Shown here one piece after another: positions 26,172-32,605 of a stretch of DNA of 64,000 nucleotides. The DNA is taken from contig NZ_FWXI01000024.1 in the NCBI RefSeq assembly GCF_900176355.1, positions 1-64,000 of the forward strand, read 5' to 3'. The notes below the pieces were generated by a model. That model was not told the DNA's origin. It was given only the letters and a program-made list of their open reading frames with translations, and did not search any database. Source of the DNA: Sporomusa malonica. Its GTDB lineage: Bacteria; Bacillota; Negativicutes; Sporomusales; Sporomusaceae. Position 1 is the stretch's first letter. Each line of letters opens with the position of its first letter. The translations under genes were made by a program, and so were the position numbers.

Positions 26172-27917
26172 ATGTTACGTCCTCTAAAAGTACCACTTAA
26201 ACGCTATTGTTATTCCAGTCGCTTTCAAAAAGATCTAATGTCAGGGCTTACTGTCGGGGTCATCTCGCTGCCGCTAGCCATGGCTTTTGCCATTGCTTCG
26301 GGGGTTAAGCCTGAATATGGAATTTACACGACAATTATTGCTTCCGTCTTGGCCTCACTATTTGGTGGGAGCCGGTATCAGGTTACAGGGCCAACTGGTG
26401 CCTTTATCCCCATTTTGCTTTCCATTGTGTTGACCTATGGGTACGAGAACCTGCTTATTGCCGGCCTGATGGCAGGTATAATCCTGGTCGTTATGGGTCT
26501 CTTGAAAATGGGAACATTGATCAAGTTCATTCCGCGCCCAGTCACAATCGGGTTTACAGCAGGTATTGCCGTAAATATTTTCACCGGGCAAATCGCTAAC
26601 TTTCTTGGTTTAGTTGGTTTAGCACGGCATGAAGGCTTTATTGATAGCATGCGGGAGATACTCCTTCATCTTGATACAGTTAATTTGTATAGTATCTTGA
26701 CAGCTGCCCTTTGTCTGGCGATTATTCTTGTAACGCCCCGCTTTTTTCCAAGGGTGCCTGGTTCGCTTGTTGGTTTGCTTGCCTCAACGGCGCTTGCCGC
26801 GCTCGCTTATCCAGGCCAGGTGACTACGATTTCTACCGCTTTTGGTGGCATACCTGACAGTTTGCCGCAGTTTTCACTGCCTGTGATTACCCTGGAAAAA
26901 CTGCAGCAGTTAGCTCGTCCGGCCTTTACCATCGCGATGCTTGGTGCCATTGAGTCGCTGCTTTCGGCTGTAGTAGCCGATGGCATGACCGGAACACGCC
27001 ATAATAGCAACCGGGAGCTTATCGGGCAGGGGATTGCCAATATCGTAACACCACTGTTTGGCGGTATTCCAGCCACCGGTGCTATTGCCCGGACTGCTAC
27101 CAATATTAAGAGCGGGGCGGTTACTCGCTATTCGGTCGTACTATCAGCCCTATTTGTGCTGGCGACACTCATCGTATTAGCTCCCTATGCAGGCGCCATT
27201 CCACTTGCCAGCATGGCGCCGGTACTAATGATTGTTGCTTATAATATGAGTGAACATCACGCCTTTATTGCTATTTTGAAAACCCGGTCAAACAGCGCCG
27301 GTGTGCTTGTTGTTACCTTTCTGCTTACCGTGCTGGCCAACCTGACAGTGGCTGTCGAGGTTGGACTGCTATTGGCCATGGTGATTTTTGTTAAACGGAT
27401 GAGTGATATCCTGGTGGTAACCAAGGTACTGCCAGACCCGGAGAACCATCTGGCCAGGGTTGGGGCGCAGGATCGGTTGGATAGCCATGATTGCTCCCAG
27501 ATAAGCATTTTTAGTATTGAAGGTCCGCTCTTTTTCGGCGCGGCGCAGATGTTTTCCCAGAGCATTATTGATACCATTCAATATAACCCCAAAGTCGTTA
27601 TCCTGCGTCTAAGCAAGGTGCCTTTTATGGACTTAACCGGCGAGGACCATCTGCGTACCATTGTGAACAGTTTGCAAAAACGCGGGGTGATGGTGCTGAT
27701 TTCTGGTCTTAATGAACAACCGGAAAAAACCCTGCACATGACAGGCCTGTATGAGACCATTGGCCGTAATCACTTTTTTCCTCATACCGAACATGCCATT
27801 TCCTATGCTCTCAAGCATACTGACACAGAGGGTTGCTTGCGTTGCCGTGACCGGATTTTTCATCGCTGTATTGCCGAACGTGAGGCGGCCGCTGCTACTG
27901 AAGGGATTCCGGCGTAG
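26172..27917 (+). CDS. SulP family anion permease with STAS domain
   Basis: A 581-residue inner-membrane transporter of the SLC26/SulP family (sulfate, bicarbonate or other anions). The transmembrane core starts with D-L-M-S-G-L-T-V-G-V-I-S-L-P-L-A-M-A-F-A and includes P-T-G-A-F-I-P and I-P-A-T-G-A-I-A-R-T; a cytoplasmic STAS domain covers about 435-545. Beyond STAS there is an extra tail with C555, C558, H564 and C566, which could bind a metal. AAAGGAATGTTCT precedes the ATG. Substrate not predictable. Confidence 0.92.
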   Translation: MLRPLKVPLKRYCYSSRFQKDLMSGLTVGVISLPLAMAFAIASGVKPEYGIYTTIIASVLASLFGGSRYQVTGPTGAFIPILLSIVLTYGYENLLIAGLMAGIILVVMGLLKMGTLIKFIPRPVTIGFTAGIAVNIFTGQIANFLGLVGLARHEGFIDSMREILLHLDTVNLYSILTAALCLAIILVTPRFFPRVPGSLVGLLASTALAALAYPGQVTTISTAFGGIPDSLPQFSLPVITLEKLQQLARPAFTIAMLGAIESLLSAVVADGMTGTRHNSNRELIGQGIANIVTPLFGGIPATGAIARTATNIKSGAVTRYSVVLSALFVLATLIVLAPYAGAIPLASMAPVLMIVAYNMSEHHAFIAILKTRSNSAGVLVVTFLLTVLANLTVAVEVGLLLAMVIFVKRMSDILVVTKVLPDPENHLARVGAQDRLDSHDCSQISIFSIEGPLFFGAAQMFSQSIIDTIQYNPKVVILRLSKVPFMDLTGEDHLRTIVNSLQKRGVMVLISGLNEQPEKTLHMTGLYETIGRNHFFPHTEHAISYALKHTDTEGCLRCRDRIFHRCIAEREAAAATEGIPA

Positions 27918-27967
27918 AGGATTATGCTGGCTTATCCGCGAAGTACTAAGCGAAGGGAGGCCAGAAT

Positions 27968-28183
27968 ATGTGCGGCATGAATTGGTATCGCGAGCAGCTG
28001 GAAATGGCCGATGATGACATAAAGCGGCTGAGTGAATTACTCAAAATGATGGAAGAACGGTATAAGCTATCGCATCTTGAAGCCGGTGAACTGGACAAAC
28101 TTAGTCCTGACATCATTGCCATCTACCATGAGCTTACTTCTCGGAAAAACCTGCTCCTAACACAAAAATCCCCGCAGGTCTAA
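27968..28183 (+). CDS. Small coiled-coil protein, 71 aa
   Basis: ATG behind AAGGGAGGCCAGAAT. Charged helical product (D-D-D-I-K-R-L-S-E-L-L-K-M-M-E-E-R-Y) with one cysteine near the start. It starts 50 nt after the SulP gene and ends in a terminator, so it may be co-transcribed with the permease. No family recognised. Confidence 0.65.
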   Translation: MCGMNWYREQLEMADDDIKRLSELLKMMEERYKLSHLEAGELDKLSPDIIAIYHELTSRKNLLLTQKSPQV

Positions 28184-28204
28184 GAAGGCCTGCAGGGATT
28201 TTTT
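28164..28204 (+). terminator. Terminator after the small coiled-coil gene
   Basis: AAATCCC-C-GCAGG pairs with CCTGC-A-GGGATTT, then T6; the stem begins inside the coding region. Confidence 0.85.
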
Positions 28205-28210
28205 GCTTTG

Positions 28211-28447
28211 CTATCTTAAGGAATCGTCGAGTCCTTCCTCCATGGCAGCACGATAAGAGGCCTCATTGGCAGTGGCTTTGGAGACAATAGAGGAGTTGAT
28301 CTCGGCACGGGGCAAGCTATTGTCACCGCCATTGTCGCTAAACTTATCTGTTACGTTTTCGGGTGCCTCATCATCATAACCGCTGGTAGCGAGAATCAAC
28401 TCGGCATCTGTCACGCTGGAAAACATTCCTGGAATAAGTTTTTTCAT
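28211..28447 (-). CDS. Hypothetical acidic protein, 78 aa
   Basis: Good ribosome site (GAGGAGGGATTGA) before ATG 28447. The N-terminus is moderately hydrophobic (M-K-K-L-I-P-G-M-F-S-S-V), the rest acidic with Asp/Asn-rich stretches. Not a clear signal peptide. No family recognised. Convergent with the small coiled-coil gene. Confidence 0.6.
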   Translation of the reverse strand: MKKLIPGMFSSVTDAELILATSGYDDEAPENVTDKFSDNGGDNSLPRAEINSSIVSKATANEASYRAAMEEGLDDSLR

Positions 28448-28506
28448 TCAATCCCTCCTCATTTTAAAGGTTAGCTATAGTTTCTCCAAAACGTTTGCTT
28501 TCAATG

Positions 28507-28543
28507 AAAAAATCCCTGCAGTTATTTGCTGCAGGGATTTTTT
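28507..28543. terminator. Bidirectional terminator
   Basis: AAATCCCTGCAG/CTGCAGGGATTT hairpin with A-run before and T-run after. It terminates the minus-strand secreted protein gene. Confidence 0.85.
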
Positions 28544-28555
28544 GCTAATTTTGGG

Positions 28556-29080
28556 TTATTTGTGGCCGTGCCCTTTATCATGCCCTTTACCTTGGCCTGG
28601 GTGTTTATTCTCTTTACCTTGATCGGACACTTTTATGTAATCATAGTCTTCTGGTTCCTCGCTGACGACGATCCTGGATTTTTCAATAACCGTGTAATTG
28701 CGTTGTTTGAGGTCGGCGACTTTAACCCCATATAGCTTGGCGATTTCGCCCCAGCCCATTTTTTGCTCGCGGAGCTGGATGATTTTATCAGCCGGCTTGC
28801 TTGTCACTGTAGCTGTTGTGTAAATCATGCCGATTTCTCGGTAGCCTAGATTGTAGTCAACCTTAAGCCGGAGAACATCTTGAGCAGTAACAGAAATATT
28901 GTAGCTGGTTGACAGCGTTTCAGCAAATCTAATGGTATGGGCTGACAGGCTGAAACCATCATCAGATATGGAAGCCGAGACGCTGGTTGCTGACACAGAT
29001 GCCTGCGCCAGACTGGGGTGAATAGCAGGCATACCAAGTACCAGTAGCATAGCTGCTGAGAGAACGGTTTGTTTAATCAT
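28556..29080 (-). CDS. Secreted protein, paralogue of the 12556 gene product
   Basis: A 174-residue exported protein: signal peptide ending A-Q-A near residue 27, then the shared module (S-Y-N-I-S-V-T-A-Q-D-V, G-Y-R-E-I-G-M-I-Y, G-W-G-E-I-A-K-L-Y-G-V-K-V-A-D-L) and a tail rich in Lys, Gly and His (G-K-G-H-D-K-G-H-G-H-K). The module agrees with that at 12556 nearly position by position over about 65 residues. The His-rich tail could bind metal. Function unknown. A strong terminator follows. Confidence 0.8.
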   Translation of the reverse strand: MIKQTVLSAAMLLVLGMPAIHPSLAQASVSATSVSASISDDGFSLSAHTIRFAETLSTSYNISVTAQDVLRLKVDYNLGYREIGMIYTTATVTSKPADKIIQLREQKMGWGEIAKLYGVKVADLKQRNYTVIEKSRIVVSEEPEDYDYIKVSDQGKENKHPGQGKGHDKGHGHK

Positions 29081-29167
29081 TAGGGAAGCTCCTCTCCGAA
29101 GGGTATGCTCTTATTGTACATTAGGAGCACAGTAGTAAATAGGGGCCATAAGTCCTGGTTTTTTAGG

Positions 29168-29203
29168 AAAAAAATAACAGCACGGCCTGCGCCGCACTGT
29201 TAT
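29168..29203 (-). terminator. Terminator of the small Ser/Lys-rich gene
   Basis: ATAACAG/CTGTTAT with GC-rich inner pairing, followed on the minus strand by TTTTTTTCC. Confidence 0.75.
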
Positions 29204-29215
29204 TATAAGGGGGGA

Positions 29216-29359
29216 CTAATGGGATGGTTTGGTGTTAGTAAGGGCTTCCTGTTTTTGGAAAACATCGTTAGAAGTTGCAGACTTCTTCGATGTGGTGTTG
29301 TCAGCGGCGGACTGGCTTTTTTTGGCGCTTGATCCGCCTGGTAGATCTTTAAATCCCAA
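29216..29359 (-). CDS. Small hydrophilic Ser/Lys-rich protein, 47 aa
   Basis: TTG 29359 follows TTGGAGGTGAGTGGAA at ideal spacing. The product is hydrophilic (K-K-S-Q-S-A-A-D-N-T-T-S-K-K-S), similar in style to the micro-proteins at 18522 and 55011. Another open frame overlaps here but lacks a ribosome site at its start. A minus-strand terminator follows 13 nt after the stop. Function unknown. Confidence 0.6.
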   Translation of the reverse strand: MGFKDLPGGSSAKKSQSAADNTTSKKSATSNDVFQKQEALTNTKPSH

Positions 29360-29446
29360 TTCCACTCACCTCCAATTCTAGTATTCCCATTTTTGGATAA
29401 GTATACCACTAAAGATGGAAATATTTTAAAAAAATATTAAACAAAT

Positions 29447-29470
29447 AAAAAGGGTGGAATTTTCCACCCT
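29447..29470 (-). terminator. Terminator of the small Cys/Lys-rich gene
   Basis: AGGGTGGAA/TTCCACCCT, with TTTTATTTG on the minus strand. Confidence 0.85.
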
Positions 29471-29476
29471 GTATCA

Positions 29477-29599
29477 TTACTTGCATGATTTTTCGTCTTT
29501 TTTTTCATTTTTTGCATTGGGGCATATTTCTTTACCAAACTCTACACTCGCTTTACCGCTTTTGCAGCCCTTATCGCAGCGTTCTTGTTTTTTAGCCAT
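29477..29599 (-). CDS. Small Lys/Cys-rich protein, 40 aa
   Basis: ATG 29599 behind AAGGAGGTGACATT. Four cysteines (C-D-K-G-C near the start, I-C-P-N near 26, S-C-K at the end) in a very lysine-rich chain. Possible metal-binding or spore-associated peptide, inferred from composition only. Terminator follows. Confidence 0.65.
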   Translation of the reverse strand: MAKKQERCDKGCKSGKASVEFGKEICPNAKNEKKDEKSCK

Positions 29600-29637
29600 A
29601 ATGTCACCTCCTTGTCCTGAGATTAGGGAGGCGTTAA

Positions 29638-29781
29638 CTAGTCAGTCATTTCGTGAATCATGAACTTGGCAGCCTGGTAAATAACGGCACCGACCGCTAA
29701 TGCTTTAAGCATCGAGGTCATATCCATATTCATGTCCATATCCATGCCTAACATCGTGTTGCGTTTCTTTTTATAGAACAT
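29638..29781 (-). CDS. Small Met/Asp-repeat protein with hydrophobic helix, 47 aa
   Basis: ATG 29781 behind GAGGAGGTGGTAAAT. The chain has a basic start (F-Y-K-K-K-R-N), an alternating M-D-M-D-M-N-M-D-M run, then a hydrophobic helix (M-L-K-A-L-A-V-G-A-V-I-Y-Q-A-A-K-F-M). The Met/Asp alternation recalls the Asp/Met-rich extension of CotJA at 44574. A spore-coat or membrane micro-protein is possible; no family known to me. Confidence 0.6.
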   Translation of the reverse strand: MFYKKKRNTMLGMDMDMNMDMTSMLKALAVGAVIYQAAKFMIHEMTD

Positions 29782-29948
29782 ATTTACCACCTCCTCATTC
29801 GATAGTGTAACCAAGGTGAAAAAAAGCAACTCGAAGTAAGAAATGGATGAAAAACCAATAAAAAGCTCACAACACTTAATAAATAGGCGGAATAATACGA
29901 TAAAATAGATGAAATGTAATTATCATCATGCCAAGGAGGGCGGTTAAG

Positions 29949-30113
29949 ATGGTGACAAGAATAGAGCCTATTCAAAGGGTAGACCTTACTAACCGTGACC
30001 GTCATGGTGCCACGGATGGCGACAGAAAGAAGTCACAGTACGGTAAATCTTTTAAAGAAGTATTTGCTAAAGAGCTAGCGGTTACTGCCAAAGCCTCTGC
30101 CGCCAGAGTATAG
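29949..30113 (+). CDS. Small basic protein, 54 aa
   Basis: ATG 29949 behind CAAGGAGGGCGGTTAAG. Charged, with two parts: R-V-D-L-T-N-R-D-R-H and a C-terminal helix K-S-F-K-E-V-F-A-K-E-L. Its stop codon adjoins a terminator. No family recognised. Confidence 0.65.
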   Translation: MVTRIEPIQRVDLTNRDRHGATDGDRKKSQYGKSFKEVFAKELAVTAKASAARV

Positions 30114-30133
30114 AGCCGAAAGGCTCTTTTTTT
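30112..30133 (+). terminator. Terminator of the small basic gene
   Basis: AGAGCC/GGCTCT with GAAA loop, then T7. Same stem sequence as the terminator at 789. Confidence 0.9.
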
Positions 30134-30209
30134 CCTTCTGTATGATTAGCAGCCGATAATTGGGACATAATAAATAAAATGAATTAATATAATGTAAATG
30201 GTGATATAT

Positions 30210-30443
30210 ATGAAGAGTAGTAAAACAGGCCTGGAGATTGTACGAATGCACCAGGAATATGTAGATAAAATTAATGAACTTGATGCTGCTGTACACAGGC
30301 TTGATGAATTTGGTTATACAAAGACAGTACTCAAGGAGGAACTTGTCAAGTTAACCAAGGACTTGCAGTCACTAGAAAACACCCGTTTTCAGCCGCTTGA
30401 GCCCGTGATTATTACCACCTCGCTGCTTGGGGGCCGGTCATAG
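30210..30443 (+). CDS. Small coiled-coil protein, 77 aa
   Basis: ATG 30210 with GGTGATAT upstream; an in-frame ATG four codons earlier is less well placed. Charged heptad-like helix (K-I-N-E-L-D-A-A-V-H-R-L-D and E-E-L-V-K-L-T-K-D-L-Q-S-L) and a flexible C-terminus. Terminator follows. Function unknown. Confidence 0.65.
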   Translation: MKSSKTGLEIVRMHQEYVDKINELDAAVHRLDEFGYTKTVLKEELVKLTKDLQSLENTRFQPLEPVIITTSLLGGRS

Positions 30444-30452
30444 CCTCAAAAT

Positions 30453-30483
30453 AAAAATCCGCGCATAGCTTGCGCGGATTTTT
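30453..30483 (+). terminator. Terminator of the 77-aa coiled-coil gene
   Basis: AAAAATCCGCGC/GCGCGGATTTTT, 12-bp perfect stem with loop ATAGCTT. Confidence 0.9.
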
Positions 30484-30489
30484 AATTGC

Positions 30490-30651
30490 TTAAAGCTCAT
30501 CAGCACAGACGGTTTCTGTACCCTCTACACATTTGAATTCGCATTGGCTGCAGCCTTCGCCGCTGCCACGGTAGTCAAAATATTGGTTGCCGCCTTTTAG
30601 GTTTTTGCCATTCCAAAAGCTATAGACAGGGCAATCTTCTTTGCTTGACAA
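30490..30651 (-). CDS. Small Cys-rich protein, 53 aa
   Basis: TTG 30651 behind GGGAGGTGATAGT. Aromatic and cysteine-rich: C7, then G-C-S-Q-C-E-F-K-C and a final V-C-A-D. The frame is open further upstream but only the TTG has a ribosome site. Five cysteines suggest a metal site or a disulfide-linked coat protein. No family recognised. Confidence 0.6.
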   Translation of the reverse strand: MSSKEDCPVYSFWNGKNLKGGNQYFDYRGSGEGCSQCEFKCVEGTETVCADEL

Positions 30652-30815
30652 ACTATCACCTCCCGCTTGCGTGGTGGTGTTAGTCTGCCCCAATACCTGC
30701 GGCAAAATCCTCGAACCCCAGGCGGTGGATTGTTTGCCCCAGTCGTTCGCCAGGTTGGTCCTTTGTCTCACAAATAGTGGTTGATCATCCCAGATAATTC
30801 TGGTACCATAGAGAT

Positions 30816-30843
30816 GGAAACTATGGAAACTAGTTTAGTTTCC
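30816..30843. promoter_or_regulatory. Operator with three GGAAACTA half-sites
   Basis: GGAAACTA occurs at 30816 and 30825 as a direct repeat, and inverted (TAGTTTCC) at 30836. The last two form a perfect 8-bp palindrome with a 3-nt spacer. It lies about 30-60 nt before the TetR gene and just downstream of TTGATC-17-TACCAT, the place for autorepression. Confidence 0.65.
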
Positions 30844-30873
30844 GTGGGATTTACATAAGATGAAAGCGAGACG

Positions 30874-31476
30874 GTGCTTTTGAAGAAACAAATTTTATTT
30901 GCAGCAGCCCAGGAAATGAACGAACGGGGCGTAAAATTCACCATCGACAGTGTAGCAGCCCGTCTCGGCATCAGCAAAAAAACAGTGTATCAATATTATC
31001 CGTCCAAAGATGCGATTATAACAAGTATTATTGATGCGGCGCTTGCTGATATTGATGCGCAAAAGCTCCAGGCAATGGAACGCCAATGCGACTTTGTCAG
31101 CAAACTTACGGCAATCATCACGGTAGAGCCTAAGTTGTTTGGGAAAATTAACTACTGGGTTTTGGACGATATTAAACGATACCGGCCGCAGGAGTGGGAG
31201 CGTATTAACCGTTTTCGCCAGGCGCGGGTAACTGATATTGGCCGCATGTTGGAGGCAGGAATCGCTTCAGGTCATATCCGCTCCATCAATACAAAAGTGG
31301 CTGCGAAAATGTTGTTAAGTACATGTGCTGAGTTATTAGATTACCGGTTTTTAGATGAGAATAATTTAACCTTTGGCGATGCGCTTAAGGCGCTTAATGA
31401 TATTTTTCAATTCGGGGTGCTGACCGGACCGGCAGCCTGCCAAGAAAACGAAAATATAACACAGGCGGGCGTTTAA
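30874..31476 (+). CDS. TetR/AcrR family transcriptional regulator
   Basis: A 200-residue repressor with the N-terminal helix-turn-helix (F-T-I-D-S-V-A-A-R-L-G-I-S-K-K-T-V-Y-Q-Y-Y) at about 22-45 and a helical ligand-binding C-terminal domain. It is encoded 25 nt before the RND adaptor gene and probably represses the pump operon and itself through the upstream palindromes. The start (GTG 30874 or TTG 30880) is uncertain because the ribosome site is weak. Confidence 0.9.
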   Translation: MLLKKQILFAAAQEMNERGVKFTIDSVAARLGISKKTVYQYYPSKDAIITSIIDAALADIDAQKLQAMERQCDFVSKLTAIITVEPKLFGKINYWVLDDIKRYRPQEWERINRFRQARVTDIGRMLEAGIASGHIRSINTKVAAKMLLSTCAELLDYRFLDENNLTFGDALKALNDIFQFGVLTGPAACQENENITQAGV

Positions 31477-31501
31477 AGCTGCTCGCAGGGAGGGAATAGG
31501 T

Positions 31502-32605
31502 GTGAAAGGGTTTAACATTAAGTATTGGGCTATACCCATTTTATTGGCTGTCACTGTGACGGCCGCGGCTAAGACCGGTCTCTTGACGTGGGGGAATCCC
31601 CAGAAGCAGGTACTGGCTGCGCAGGCCACGAGCGTAACCGCAGAGAGCGCGCAAATGGTAAGTAAAATTCCTAAACTAAGCTTAACCGGTTCGGTAGAGG
31701 GAGAAACCTCGGCAGTCATTAGTGCCAAGATTGCCGGACGCATTGAACAAATTTTGGTAGAGGACGGTCAGCCGGTAACTGCCGGTCAACCGCTTATCAG
31801 GCTCGAAAGTGTTGAACTCAGTAACAACGTTCGTACTGGCAGTGATGCTGTCCGCCGTGCGTCTGCCAACTATGAAAATGTGGAAACAGACTATAAGCGT
31901 TACCAAACGCTCTATGCGCAAAATGCCATCTCCAAGCAGGTGCTTGACGGTATAGAAACAAAGCTTAAAGTAGCTCAGGCAGATTTGTCGAGTGCTGAGG
32001 CCGCGCTTAGTACAGCCGGGCAGCAGTATGCCTATGCACTAGTTACGGCTCCTGTGAGTGGGGTTGTCGCCAATAAGACGGCGGTAATTGGCCAAGTGGT
32101 AGGAGCTGGTGCGCCGCTTATGTCGGTTGAAAACATTGGTCAGGTATATGCTGTAGTTAATGTTGAGCAAAAAGACTTGGGTGCTATTGGGCAAGGCATG
32201 GCGGCGGAAATAACGGTTGACGCCTATCCAGACAAAGTGTTTGCCGGAAAAATTCAGATTATTAACCCGGCGGCCGTCGTAGCCAACCGTATGTACAAGA
32301 CAAAGATAAAGATTGACAATAGCCAGGCTCTTTTGAAACCAGGCATGTTTGTTAAGGTAAGCATTGTTACTGGTAAGCCGGCGCTTGTGCTGGCTGTGCC
32401 GCAGGCCGCTATCTTCCAGAAGCAGGGTATCTATCAGGTCTATGTCCTGGAAAACGGCAAAGCCATCCGCCGTCAGGTTGAGGTTGGCGCCGTGCTTGGC
32501 GATTTTGTTGAAATCAAAACAGACTTAGAGGCAAAGGCCGAGGTTATTACTAGTAATGTAAATAAGCTTAAAGACGGCGATGCTGTCCAGGTAGGTAAGC
32601 CATGA
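31502..32605 (+). CDS. RND efflux periplasmic adaptor subunit (MFP)
   Basis: A 367-residue membrane-fusion protein bridging the inner-membrane RND pump and an outer-membrane channel. It has an N-terminal membrane anchor (about 7-22), a lipoyl/barrel-sandwich half (A-K-I-A-G-R-I-E-Q-I-L-V-E-D-G-Q-P-V), an alpha hairpin, and the matching lipoyl half (V-T-A-P-V-S-G-V-V). GTG start behind AGGGAGGGAATAG. Overlaps the pump gene by 4 nt. No TolC-type gene is nearby, so the channel must be encoded elsewhere. Confidence 0.93.
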   Translation: MKGFNIKYWAIPILLAVTVTAAAKTGLLTWGNPQKQVLAAQATSVTAESAQMVSKIPKLSLTGSVEGETSAVISAKIAGRIEQILVEDGQPVTAGQPLIRLESVELSNNVRTGSDAVRRASANYENVETDYKRYQTLYAQNAISKQVLDGIETKLKVAQADLSSAEAALSTAGQQYAYALVTAPVSGVVANKTAVIGQVVGAGAPLMSVENIGQVYAVVNVEQKDLGAIGQGMAAEITVDAYPDKVFAGKIQIINPAAVVANRMYKTKIKIDNSQALLKPGMFVKVSIVTGKPALVLAVPQAAIFQKQGIYQVYVLENGKAIRRQVEVGAVLGDFVEIKTDLEAKAEVITSNVNKLKDGDAVQVGKP

